Source: Rubrivivax sp. | GTDB lineage: Bacteria; Pseudomonadota; Gammaproteobacteria; Burkholderiales; Burkholderiaceae_C | Length of the DNA stretch: 64,000 nt | Assembly (NCBI GenBank): GCA_030653385.1 | Contig: JAURZM010000047.1 | Location: 1-64,000 of the forward strand | Direction: 5' to 3' | In this document: piece by piece, positions 1 to 7,540 of the stretch | How the letters are laid out: every line of letters starts with the position of its first letter | Position numbering within the stretch: position 1 is the first letter of the stretch | Notes under the pieces: generated by a model | What the model was told of the DNA's origin: nothing | Databases searched by the model: none | What the model saw: only the letters and a program-made list of their open reading frames with translations | Program-made: the position numbers and the translations under genes

Positions 1-20
1 CTTTCAGGGATGGTTTAGGG

Positions 21-1399
21 GTTTCAATCCACGCGCGCCCGAATGAGGGCGCGCGACACGTGAGTGCCAGCGGACATGATCGCCGAGGACGTGTTTCAAT
101 CCACGCGCGCCCGAATGAGGGCGCGCGACGCTTCGACGCGCGGGTCACGCATGGCTTCAGTCCGTTTCAATCCACGCGCGCCCGAATGAGGGCGCGCGAC
201 CGGCGCCAGCAGGGACTGTGACTTACGGCAACCAGTTTCAATCCACGCGCGCCCGAATGAGGGCGCGCGACCGGGCGGACTTGCCACTGCGCTAATGGCA
301 ACGCAGTTTCAATCCACGCGCGCCCGAATGAGGGCGCGCGACCGTCTGCTCCCCGTCTTCTCCGCCTTGCCCATTGTTTCAATCCACGCGCGCCCGAATG
401 AGGGCGCGCGACGCGTGGTCACGTCAAAGCTGGTCGGGTGGATCACGTTTCAATCCACGCGCGCCCGAATGAGGGCGCGCGACAGGCGCACCGGCAGGGC
501 AAACAGTGAGCGGCATGTGTTTCAATCCACGCGCGCCCGAATGAGGGCGCGCGACCGACAAGCAGGTCGACGTGGCGGCCAGCCTGCAGTTTCAATCCAC
601 GCGCGCCCGAATGAGGGCGCGCGACCAGACGGGCGGATACACGGTCCCGATGACGCCGGTTTCAATCCACGCGCGCCCGAATGAGGGCGCGCGACCGGCT
701 ACTCCGTCGGTCTCACGCAGGGCACCATCGTTTCAATCCACGCGCGCCCGAATGAGGGCGCGCGACGCACGAAGTCGCCCGTGCTGCGCCAGCCCAGCAG
801 TTTCAATCCACGCGCGCCCGCATGAGGGCGCGCGACGGCGGGCAGTGCGGGACGCTTCGGGGTCAGGGATGTTTCAATCCACGCGCGCCCGAATGAGGGC
901 GCGCGACCGCAACCGCGCCTGGTGGGTCATCGACTACGTTGTTTCAATCCACGCGCGCCCGAATGAGGGCGCGCGACGTGGCTGGACGCGCAGGGCGACC
1001 CCGCGCGCCTGTTTCAATCCACGCGCGCCCGAATGAGGGCGCGCGACGAGATTCACGACGCCGGGCGAGCCAAGCGCGCAGTTTCAATCCACGCGCGCCC
1101 GAATGAGGGCGCGCGACACCTGGGCGGCGCTCAGGCGATGCCGGCATGACGTTTCAATCCACGCGCGCCCGAATGAGGGCGCGCGACAGCAGGGCCGGTG
1201 AAAAGCACGCCGGAGTACCTGTTTCAATCCACGCGCGCCCGAATGAGGGCGCGCGACCTTCGGCGGTGACAGCCACCTGACGTGCTGGATGGTTTCAATC
1301 CACGCGCGCCCGAATGAGGGCGCGCGACTTCACGGCGGCGGCGAACAACGCCTGGTTCTTGAGTTTCAATCCACGCGCGCCCGAATGAGGGCGCGCGAC
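21..1399 (-). CRISPR. Type I-C CRISPR array, 20 repeats and 19 complete spacers, probably continuing left of the window
   Basis: Twenty copies of a 37-base repeat beginning GTTTCAATCCACGCGCGCCC start at 21, 93, 164, 235, 306, 376, 447, 519, 589, 659, 730, 800, 871, 941, 1011, 1081, 1151, 1221, 1292 and 1363. They alternate with spacers of 33-35 bases. Each repeat holds a perfect 9-bp stem (CGCGCGCCC/GGGCGCGCG) around GAATGA; only the copy at 800 differs, with GCATGA. The reverse complement ends in GTGGATTGAAAC, the usual 3' end of type I-C repeats, so the array is read on the minus strand like the cas genes, and the newest spacers lie near 1363. Bases 1-20 look like a cut spacer. The leftmost repeat is undegraded, which suggests the array continues beyond base 1. 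Confidence 0.98.
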
Positions 1400-1587
1400 G
1401 CTGTCCGCGCAAGTCCTTGCGCCAGCAGTTCCTTTGACCCGTTCCGCGCGAACCTGCTCCACTTCGCAACTGCAAAACGAACGCATTGCACGTTGAAATC
1501 AAAATTCATGAGGCAGTTCAAGGACTTGAGCGCCGCGCGAAACCATGCGCCGCGAGTCGGTCGCTTCAGGTTCGCGCAGTCACGCCA
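1400..1587 (-). promoter_or_regulatory. CRISPR leader between cas2 and the array
   Basis: This gene-free stretch separates the stop of cas2 from the last repeat, on the side where a minus-strand array should have its leader. Its middle part (about 1478-1515) is visibly richer in A and T than the surrounding DNA, as leaders usually are. I expect it to hold the array promoter and the integration signals used by Cas1-Cas2, but I cannot point to a convincing -35/-10 pair. Confidence 0.7.
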
Positions 1588-1878
1588 TCATAGGACCAGC
1601 GGCGCATCAAAGTCCGTGGCTTTGAACTTGCCATGCTCGCGCACTTCGCAGCCTTGTGTGTCCGGCAGGCGATACAGGCGCAGGCAGTCCTGCTCCAGGT
1701 TCACGGCGGCCAGCAGCCGGGCCTCCAGCGCCTCCATCTGCATCAGGTCGATCCGACATTCAAACACCGACTTCTGCACGCGCTGGCCGGTACCCTCGCA
1801 GACCTTGGCCACGCGTCGCAGGCGGCGTCGTCCTTCGCGTGTTTCGGTGTTGACGTCGTAGCAGACGATCACCAGCAT
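1588..1878 (-). CDS. cas2: CRISPR-associated endonuclease Cas2
   Basis: The 96-residue protein has the normal Cas2 length and begins [13 protein letters not shown], the beta-strand that carries the conserved Asp of the ferredoxin-like fold. The segment [11 protein letters not shown] is also typical of the family. Cas2 forms the Cas1-Cas2 integrase that inserts new spacers next to the leader. It is the last cas gene of the minus-strand operon, lies 9 bases after cas1 and faces the leader and array. The ATG at 1878 is the only sensible start. Confidence 0.97.
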   Translation of the reverse strand: MLVIVCYDVNTETREGRRRLRRVAKVCEGTGQRVQKSVFECRIDLMQMEALEARLLAAVNLEQDCLRLYRLPDTQGCEVREHGKFKATDFDAPLVL

Positions 1879-1887
1879 GGCTTGGCC

Positions 1888-2916
1888 TCACCGCATCTGA
1901 AACGGCAGGTAGACCTGGGCCTCGCCCCGCACATGGCGGGCCAGCAACCTCGCCTGCACCAGTGGCACCAATCCCAGCGGCACACTTTCGGCCAGCAGCG
2001 GGTGGCTCAGCGCTTCCTGCTTGCGTTCCTGGTAGGCCACGACGACCGCCTTGCGCGCATCGCCCTGCAGCAGCACGGCGCCACCTTCGCGCTCGTCAAA
2101 GTCGGCTGCTGACAACTGCGCGCGGTTGACCAGGGTCAGCGCCAGGCGGTCGGCAAATGGCCGGAACTCTTCCATCAAGTCCAGTGCCAGCGCCGCGCGT
2201 CCAGGTCGCAGTGCGTGCAAGAAGCCCAATTGTGGGTCCAGGCCCGCAGCCTCGCAGGCGCTGCGGCAGTCGTTCATCCACATCGAATAGAAGAAGGACA
2301 ACAAGGCGTTCATGCGGTCGCGCGGCGGCCGTCGGCTGCGGCCGTCCATGGCGAACGTGGCTCGCAGGTCTTGCCGCACCAGCAGGTTCAGCGCGCCAAA
2401 GTAGTTGCGCGCGGCTTCGCCTTCGATGCCGCGCAAAACGTCCAGGCTGGTGGCCGCTGGCAGCGCGCGCAGGCTGGCGGCCAAGTCAAGCGCGGTGCGT
2501 GTCAGTGCGGCCTCATCGTCGGCAAGCTTGGCCTCACGGGCGCCACGCAGCAACACCTGGCGTTGATTCCTGATCTTGCCGGCCACCACGGCGCGCGCCA
2601 ACTTCAACGTGAAATCGGCGTTGTCGACAGCCCGGTGCTGCGCCTGGCGCAACAGCACGTTGCCGCTGACCTGGCCTTCGAGCCTGGCCTTGAAGCGCCC
2701 GTTGTCGTCCAGCAGCACCAGTGTGATGGCGTCGCTGGCCAACCGGTGCATCAGTGGGCTGCTCACGCCCACATGGCCCATGCACACCACCGCTTGCAGG
2801 TGGTGCAGCGGCACGCGCAACCGCGCTTCGTCACCCACCATCACGCGCAAGGTGTCGTTGTCCAGGCGCAGGTAACTCTCTGGCGTGGTCACGTATAGGG
2901 TATTGAGCAGTTGCAT
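1888..2916 (-). CDS. cas1: CRISPR-associated endonuclease Cas1, type I-C
   Basis: At 342 residues this is a full-length Cas1. The N-terminal beta domain begins MQLLNTLYVTTPESYL, as in other I-C Cas1 proteins. The helical C-terminal part carries the expected metal-binding positions: Glu in GIEGEAARNYFGAL, His in FLHALRPGRAAL, and an acidic residue in DLMEEFRP. Cas1 is the catalytic subunit of the spacer integrase with Cas2. It sits between cas4 and cas2 with gaps of only 8 and 9 bases, so the three adaptation genes are one transcription unit. Confidence 0.97.
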   Translation of the reverse strand: MQLLNTLYVTTPESYLRLDNDTLRVMVGDEARLRVPLHHLQAVVCMGHVGVSSPLMHRLASDAITLVLLDDNGRFKARLEGQVSGNVLLRQAQHRAVDNADFTLKLARAVVAGKIRNQRQVLLRGAREAKLADDEAALTRTALDLAASLRALPAATSLDVLRGIEGEAARNYFGALNLLVRQDLRATFAMDGRSRRPPRDRMNALLSFFYSMWMNDCRSACEAAGLDPQLGFLHALRPGRAALALDLMEEFRPFADRLALTLVNRAQLSAADFDEREGGAVLLQGDARKAVVVAYQERKQEALSHPLLAESVPLGLVPLVQARLLARHVRGEAQVYLPFQMR

Positions 2917-2924
2917 GCCAGGGC

Positions 2925-3575
2925 TTATGCGTCGGGGTCAAAAAGGCCTGGCAAGGCGCCAGCTGCCTGCAGCCGCAATACAGCCTCTGGCTGGCAGCGG
3001 TCGCGCAGCGAGCAGCCCTTGCAGCGCCGCACGTCGGTGGTGGGCGACGGAAGCGTGGCGGTGGCTTGCATCTGGCGTATCGCTCGCGCAGTGTCGGCCA
3101 CCTGCTCGCGCAGCGCAGGGGTGATGTTGACTTCGCGCCTGCGGCGCGAGCTGGCGTAGTAGATTGCGCCCAAGCTCACGTTGCGCCCTGTCATGGTCTC
3201 CAGGCACATCACTTGCGCTGCCAATTGCAAGTTGTCGCAGGCCGCGATGTCGGCTGCCTTGTGCCGCGAGCCGTGTTTGTACTCCACTGGGTACGGCGTG
3301 CCGTCGGGCTCGAACTCCACCACGTCGGCCTTGCCGATGAGGCCCAGCGTGTCGTGCCAGACCGGGAGCGCGCGCTCAATGCGCAGGCCCTTGCGCAGCT
3401 CCATGCCAGGCTGGTCAACCAGCGCGTGCACGGCCTGCCCGCGCTGGGTGTGCAGGTTGTCGTCGAATGCTTGCTCCAGATGGATCAGCCCGCACTGGCG
3501 GGGGCAGTAGGCCCAGTGCTGCAGTGCCGACAGGGGAATGGGGTCGATATCGTCCATACCGTTGGCGCGTGCCAT
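2925..3575 (-). CDS. cas4: CRISPR-associated exonuclease Cas4
   Basis: The 216-residue protein has the Cas4 layout: an N-terminal CPRQC pair, a nuclease core with GKADVVEF and VEYKHG (RecB-like motifs II and III), and a C-terminal CKGCSLRDRC cluster. The four cysteines should hold a 4Fe-4S cluster. In type I-C systems Cas4 selects and trims prespacers with a correct PAM before Cas1-Cas2 integration. The ATG at 3575 was kept; a second ATG at 3557 is possible. The gene starts only 43 bases from the divergently transcribed antitoxin gene, so any promoter for the adaptation genes must overlap or lie within the toxin-antitoxin pair. Confidence 0.96.
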   Translation of the reverse strand: MARANGMDDIDPIPLSALQHWAYCPRQCGLIHLEQAFDDNLHTQRGQAVHALVDQPGMELRKGLRIERALPVWHDTLGLIGKADVVEFEPDGTPYPVEYKHGSRHKAADIAACDNLQLAAQVMCLETMTGRNVSLGAIYYASSRRRREVNITPALREQVADTARAIRQMQATATLPSPTTDVRRCKGCSLRDRCQPEAVLRLQAAGALPGLFDPDA

Positions 3576-3618
3576 TGCGTCCGACTAAACTTTGAGCCAG
3601 CACATCCTGGAGCCCCAC

Positions 3619-3843
3619 ATGTCAACCTCCGCCCAAATCGTAGAAGCCGAAGCGATGAAGCTCACGCCAAGTGAACGAGCCGATCTGGCCGACAGACTTT
3701 GGCTGAGTGTCAATACAAGGGATGAAGTCGATGCCGCGTGGGAGGCCGAGATTGCACGTCGTATGCAGCAGATCGATTCCGGTGAGGTCGAGTGCATCCC
3801 CTGGGAAACGGTGATGGCGGAACTGCGTGCCAAGTACAGCTGA
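3619..3843 (+). CDS. Antitoxin of a proteic toxin-antitoxin pair embedded in the cas operon
   Basis: A 74-residue acidic protein beginning MSTSAQIVEAEAMKLTPSERADLADRL resembles the 'addiction module component' antitoxins (Unstab_antitox family) that pair with RelE/ParE toxins. The ORF track starts at a TTG at 3592, but the ATG at 3619 has GGAG six bases upstream and is the better start. Its TGA overlaps the ATG of the toxin gene (TGATG), which implies translational coupling. The pair lies on the strand opposite to all cas genes, between cas4 and cas7. Family assignment rests on sequence style and context, not on a search. Confidence 0.82.
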   Translation: MSTSAQIVEAEAMKLTPSERADLADRLWLSVNTRDEVDAAWEAEIARRMQQIDSGEVECIPWETVMAELRAKYS

Positions 3844-4133
3844 TGCAGATCGTCATCCACCCGGCGGCGCAACACGAACTTGATGCAGCGCTGCAGTGGA
3901 GCAAGACCACTTTTGGTGACGGCACCGCCGCGCGATTGCGGCGCCGGTTTGAGCAGGCTGGCCAGGTGTTGGTGCGCCAGCCGGCCCTCGGAACACTGGA
4001 TGCGGGCCATGTCCGCAAGCTGCGACTGGGCAAGTTCCCGTACACCCTGGTTTACAGGGTGTACGGGAAGGTGATCATGGTGATTGCGCTGGCGCATCAG
4101 AGTCGGCACCCTGGGTACTGGTTAGGGCGCTGA
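3843..4133 (+). CDS. RelE/ParE-superfamily toxin
   Basis: The 96-residue product starts MQIVIHPAAQHELDAALQWS and contains FPYTLVYRVYGKVIMVIALAH followed by HPGYW, a classic RelE/ParE fold pattern with the C-terminal strand and a terminal His. Such toxins either cleave mRNA on ribosomes or poison gyrase; which one cannot be told here. The track's start at 3792 lies inside the antitoxin gene, whereas the ATG at 3843 overlaps the antitoxin stop and matches family length. The gene runs head-on towards cas7, ending 24 bases from the cas7 stop. A perfect 15-bp inverted repeat lies inside it. Confidence 0.88.
   Translation: MQIVIHPAAQHELDAALQWSKTTFGDGTAARLRRRFEQAGQVLVRQPALGTLDAGHVRKLRLGKFPYTLVYRVYGKVIMVIALAHQSRHPGYWLGR
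4035..4069. repeat. Perfect 15-bp inverted repeat inside the toxin gene, between cas7 and cas4
   Basis: The arms TTCCCGTACACCCTG (4035-4049) and CAGGGTGTACGGGAA (4055-4069) are perfectly complementary and are separated by GTTTA. The repeat falls in the codons for FPYTLVYRVYGK of the toxin. It would form the same strong hairpin in toxin mRNA and in any cas transcript reading from cas7 into cas4. No T-run follows it on either strand, so it is not a canonical intrinsic terminator; attenuation, RNA processing or mRNA protection are inferences. Confidence 0.9.
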
Positions 4134-4142
4134 CGCAGCGCC
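4126..4142. terminator. Small hairpin between the converging toxin gene and cas7
   Basis: GGCGCT and AGCGCC flank the loop GACGC and overlap the toxin stop codon. The position between two converging genes suits a transcription end, but the stem is short and no T-run is present, so termination is only a possibility. Confidence 0.35.
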
Positions 4143-4157
4143 GAAGCTCTGGGTGCC

Positions 4158-5078
4158 TCAGCAGCGGCGAAGCAGGGTGACCCCCGGCGCTGCCGCCACT
4201 TCCTGACCTACGGCCACTGACGCGCCGTCGAAGGTGACTTCGTAGGCGCCGAAGTCGCGCGCCGGCGCGGCCGGGTCGCGGTTTGTGACGACAAGCCTGT
4301 CGAACAGTGCGTGCGCGTGCGCGTTGCCAAGGTCTGTCGAGTGCTTGAACACATAGAGCCCACGCGTCGCCATCTGCCCGCGTGCGGCCGAGCGGTCATG
4401 TTCGAACATGTCTTCCAGCGCCTTGAAGAACAGTTCCAGGTCGTCGCCAGAGAAGCCCGTCTGTTTGGCAAGGAAGGAAGAGACAAAGCCATGCGAGCGG
4501 TAAAGACCATAGGGCACGGTGTGCTTGCGGCCCATGGTGCGGTTGTCGCCGTCCTGTTTGTCGGCCTCGGCTTCGGTGGCCACGGCCATGCGGGTGATCG
4601 AATGTTCACTGGCGACGATGGGGCCGAGCGACCGTGCAAACGTCATTTGAACCGGACCCCGAACCTGCCCGCAATTGACGCCGGTGGACATCACGGCCCC
4701 AAAGGCGCGAACGTCATAGAAGTTCTTGCAGATCCAGTCACGCGCCTTCTCGACGCTGTCGGCGCTGCCCTTGCGCTTTTTCTTGGCGTCCTTGTCGTCG
4801 CCGCCCAATTCCGCGCTGGCCCCGATGGCTTCATAGGCGGCGCGGTGTGTGCGTTCCAGCACCGCTTTTTCCTTGATGTAGATGTCGTGGGGCGGGGCGC
4901 AGTCCTTCACCAGGCCAACGTAGTTGCGCACCTTGCGCTTGAGCGACACATCGGTCACCAGGCCGTGGCCGGTCTCGGCGTCCAGTCGAGGCAGGTTGCC
5001 TGCATCGGGGTCGCCGTTGGGGTTGCCGTCTTTTACGTCGAAGAGCAGCACAAAGTCATGGCGGGCGGTCACGGTCAT
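4158..5078 (-). CDS. cas7: Type I-C Cascade backbone protein Cas7 (Csd2)
   Basis: The 306-residue protein begins [28 protein letters not shown], the hallmark N-terminus of Csd2, and continues with [13 protein letters not shown] and the [10 protein letters not shown] segment of the RRM core. Cas7 polymerises along the crRNA spacer to form the Cascade backbone. The ATG at 5078 has AGGAG seven bases upstream, inside the 3' end of cas8c, and only one base separates the two genes. It is the last interference gene before the embedded toxin-antitoxin pair. Confidence 0.97.
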   Translation of the reverse strand: MTVTARHDFVLLFDVKDGNPNGDPDAGNLPRLDAETGHGLVTDVSLKRKVRNYVGLVKDCAPPHDIYIKEKAVLERTHRAAYEAIGASAELGGDDKDAKKKRKGSADSVEKARDWICKNFYDVRAFGAVMSTGVNCGQVRGPVQMTFARSLGPIVASEHSITRMAVATEAEADKQDGDNRTMGRKHTVPYGLYRSHGFVSSFLAKQTGFSGDDLELFFKALEDMFEHDRSAARGQMATRGLYVFKHSTDLGNAHAHALFDRLVVTNRDPAAPARDFGAYEVTFDGASVAVGQEVAAAPGVTLLRRC

Positions 5079-5079
5079 T

Positions 5080-5445
5080 TCAGTTCTCCTGAGCGGTGTT
5101 GGTGTCGACGTCTTTGCGGGTGAAGAATTGCTGGCGCTGGTGGTAGTAACCCAAGGCGAAGCGGCCCTGTTGCGCCAGCGTTAGCTGGCGTGGGAAGTCG
5201 CTCATGGGTTCGAGCACCTCACCGATGAGTCGTTCGAAATAGGCCGTCTGGCCATCAGTCAACTTCTTCATGTGCGCGTTTTTTAGGCGCAGCAAGGTGG
5301 TAAATACAGTCACCGGTGTAGTCGATGCCGCACTGTAGTAGCGGTCTCGGATGGTGGCGTTGATCCCAGGCATGGCCTGCCGCTGGATGTGCTCCAGCAC
5401 GGCAAACAGCCGGCCGAGCCGATACGGGGTGTCTGTTTGCGCCAT
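5080..5445 (-). CDS. cas11c: Internally translated small subunit Cas11c (start inside cas8c)
   Basis: An in-frame ATG at 5445 lies in the 3' part of cas8c and is preceded by a perfect Shine-Dalgarno AAGGAG, nine bases upstream (AAGGAGCAACTCGACATG). Translation from it gives a 121-residue helical protein, [20 protein letters not shown]... to the cas8c stop. Independent expression of a small subunit from inside cas8c is established for other type I-C systems, where this Cas11 lines the non-target strand side of Cascade. The strong ribosome site at the expected place makes the same arrangement very likely here. Confidence 0.82.
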   Translation of the reverse strand: MAQTDTPYRLGRLFAVLEHIQRQAMPGINATIRDRYYSAASTTPVTVFTTLLRLKNAHMKKLTDGQTAYFERLIGEVLEPMSDFPRQLTLAQQGRFALGYYHQRQQFFTRKDVDTNTAQEN

Positions 5446-6864
5446 GTCGAGTTGCTCCTTGAAGTGTTGTGTGTCTGTGGGGGCGTCGGGGTGCTTGCGC
5501 CTGTGATCGCGGTTGAGCCAGGCCTTGAGAACCGCTGCACGCAGGTACGTCACATCCTGCTCGGCCTTGCAGCGCATGACGGCCGCGTTGAGCAACAAGG
5601 CCGGGTAGGGCAATCCTTCGAGAATGGCCCGCATCCATTCACCGGCCAGGCGAGGCGGCACGTTGTCCAGCTTGCCTTGCAGCGCGAGGCTTGTGAGCAG
5701 GCGGAACAGCGAAGGCGTGATTGGATCGCTGTCGAATCGGCGCACCACGCGCAGGTCGTCGAAGTGGCGTGCGATGCGCGGGGCCAGTTCCGCCAGCGGC
5801 GCGTCAAGCCAGAAGCGCACGCTGATGCGAGCCGCGTTGGGCGCCAGGCCCAGCACGAAAAAACGCACATCACGCTCGCCCACAGGCAGCTGCCCGCCCT
5901 TTACCGCCTCGAAAAGCGCCTGCACCGCCCGCACGCCACGGTCCGGGTCGTCCTTCGGTTCGCCAAACAAGTCGGCGAGCGTGAATTCCCCATCGAAGGT
6001 GGAGGCTCGGTCGGCCCAGAACACGGTGGAGGAGTCACCGACCTGAACCCGGTTGCGGGAGCCTGCTTCAAGCAGGTGGTTCAGTGCGGTCGAATAGGCT
6101 GATGAAGCGGCTTTGCCAACTGGAGCGTTCGCTCCTTTGCTATCCCGCTTGCCATAGGAGCTAAAGGAGGCTTTGTTGAACGAAATGATGTTGGCGCCCG
6201 ATGGCTGGGCATCCCACACTCCTTTGATGACAGTCTCGTTGCTTGCAAGGGCGACACAGGAATCGCCAGAGACCAAGCACGTGCCCTGCGACGCTTGCAA
6301 CTCGCCATCAGTCAGCCGGGTCGCGATTGCTTTGCGAACTTCGCCACGGTGATGGACCAATCCTTCTTCGTCACCCACCAGTTGGAAGGCGAGGACAGGA
6401 TCTCGTTGCTCAAAGTCAGTCAACGCGTCAAAGCGTTCCACCAAGCGACGTGCAACATCGGGCTGCCCAACTAGCGCGGCGAGAAACAGATTTACGGCCG
6501 ATACGCCTTCGTCCTGCACATCGCAGAGATAGTGAGCAATGGTCTCGGCAAAGCTGGTGAGCTTTGTGCCACGCACATCACCCCAGCCCAGAGCAAAACT
6601 CGCATTGTCCCAGAGCAGGTTTGCATCTTTGCCGCTGTTGGTGTGCTTGAGTGCCTGCTTGCCGATGGCCGGCAGGAGCGCTGCCTGAGAAAGCCGCTTG
6701 CTCTTCGCCAGAACGAACTGTGGGACCAAGTTGATGCACTCACCTCCACTGCTGAGTACGAGCACGTAGTCCAGCGGGCGACGCACCCAGCCAGGTGGGG
6801 CAATGTCACTTTCAGGCAATGCGCGCTGGCGGTCGTAGTACCGAACGAGTTCCTGCAAGATCAT
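5080..6864 (-). CDS. cas8c: Type I-C Cascade large subunit Cas8c (Csd1)
   Basis: The 594-residue protein starts [26 protein letters not shown] and has the length and order of Csd1 proteins. Cas8c recognises the PAM and, in the assembled complex, helps recruit Cas3. The first ATG (6864) overlaps the cas5 stop (ATGA). The C-terminal 121 residues, from [20 protein letters not shown], form the helical small-subunit region and appear to be translated separately (see cas11c). Confidence 0.96.
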   Translation of the reverse strand: MILQELVRYYDRQRALPESDIAPPGWVRRPLDYVLVLSSGGECINLVPQFVLAKSKRLSQAALLPAIGKQALKHTNSGKDANLLWDNASFALGWGDVRGTKLTSFAETIAHYLCDVQDEGVSAVNLFLAALVGQPDVARRLVERFDALTDFEQRDPVLAFQLVGDEEGLVHHRGEVRKAIATRLTDGELQASQGTCLVSGDSCVALASNETVIKGVWDAQPSGANIISFNKASFSSYGKRDSKGANAPVGKAASSAYSTALNHLLEAGSRNRVQVGDSSTVFWADRASTFDGEFTLADLFGEPKDDPDRGVRAVQALFEAVKGGQLPVGERDVRFFVLGLAPNAARISVRFWLDAPLAELAPRIARHFDDLRVVRRFDSDPITPSLFRLLTSLALQGKLDNVPPRLAGEWMRAILEGLPYPALLLNAAVMRCKAEQDVTYLRAAVLKAWLNRDHRRKHPDAPTDTQHFKEQLDMAQTDTPYRLGRLFAVLEHIQRQAMPGINATIRDRYYSAASTTPVTVFTTLLRLKNAHMKKLTDGQTAYFERLIGEVLEPMSDFPRQLTLAQQGRFALGYYHQRQQFFTRKDVDTNTAQEN

Positions 6865-7517
6865 CGCGCGCCCTCCTGCTCGGGCAGGTCAATGACGCCA
6901 TCGTTCATCTGCGCACGAAAGAACATCGCCTGCGGATCGGCCGGGTTGGTGAAGTCCATGTCACGCAGCATCCATCCCATGTCTCGCGTTTCCGCGATGG
7001 CTGATGGTTCGCCTGCTGTTGACTCGATGGGTCGCACCCGCGCGTCGAACTCACGGCAACCCAGATACGGCTGGTTCACGCATTGCCCGCTGGCCGACCG
7101 CCGCTCAAACATACTGAAGAATTTCTGCGCCGGCTGCGCGTCGCTTCGGTCCGCGCGCACCTCCATATCGGCATGCACGCGGTAGGCCACGTCCCGCAGG
7201 AACAGGCCCGCGCGTTGCTGTCGGTCGTCTTCAATGTAGATCGCCAACTCGCCACAACCATCGGCCATTGCCTGCTGCACATTTCGGGTGGATATGACCG
7301 ACGCCACCTCGTTGCGACGCAGATTGATCCAGCGCACGGGCCGCAGCACCTCGATGCGCCGCACATGCCAGCGCACTGCCGGTTTCCAGAAAATGGCCTC
7401 GAACACAGCGCGTGCGGCCGATGGTGTGATCACGTCGTAGGAGACGCGCTCGACTTTCATCTCGGGCCGCGTGAAGCAGGCGTAGTCGCCCGCGATTTCA
7501 AGACAGTAGCGTTTCAT
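6861..7517 (-). CDS. cas5c: Type I-C Cas5 (Cas5d), pre-crRNA endonuclease and Cascade subunit
   Basis: At 218 residues the protein matches Cas5d. It starts MKRYCLEIAGDYACFTRPEMKVERVSYDV and contains TPSAARAVFEAIFWKPA, a strongly conserved Cas5d segment. In I-C systems, which lack Cas6, this protein cuts the repeat and stays bound to the 5' handle. The absence of any cas6 in the locus fits. An AAGGAGG site lies about ten bases before the ATG at 7517, and the stop overlaps the cas8c start. Confidence 0.96.
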   Translation of the reverse strand: MKRYCLEIAGDYACFTRPEMKVERVSYDVITPSAARAVFEAIFWKPAVRWHVRRIEVLRPVRWINLRRNEVASVISTRNVQQAMADGCGELAIYIEDDRQQRAGLFLRDVAYRVHADMEVRADRSDAQPAQKFFSMFERRSASGQCVNQPYLGCREFDARVRPIESTAGEPSAIAETRDMGWMLRDMDFTNPADPQAMFFRAQMNDGVIDLPEQEGAR

Positions 7518-7540
7518 CAGACTCTTGCCTCCTTGGCTGT

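Noticed and set aside
96-1502. Several ORFs of 60-150 codons across the array (for example 572-1036 and 1224-1502)
   Set aside because: They only read through CRISPR repeats and produce repeated peptides such as FQSTRARMRARD or RALIRARVD.
2215-2898. 227-codon plus-strand ORF opposite cas1
   Set aside because: Shadow of cas1 with low-complexity translation and no start signal.
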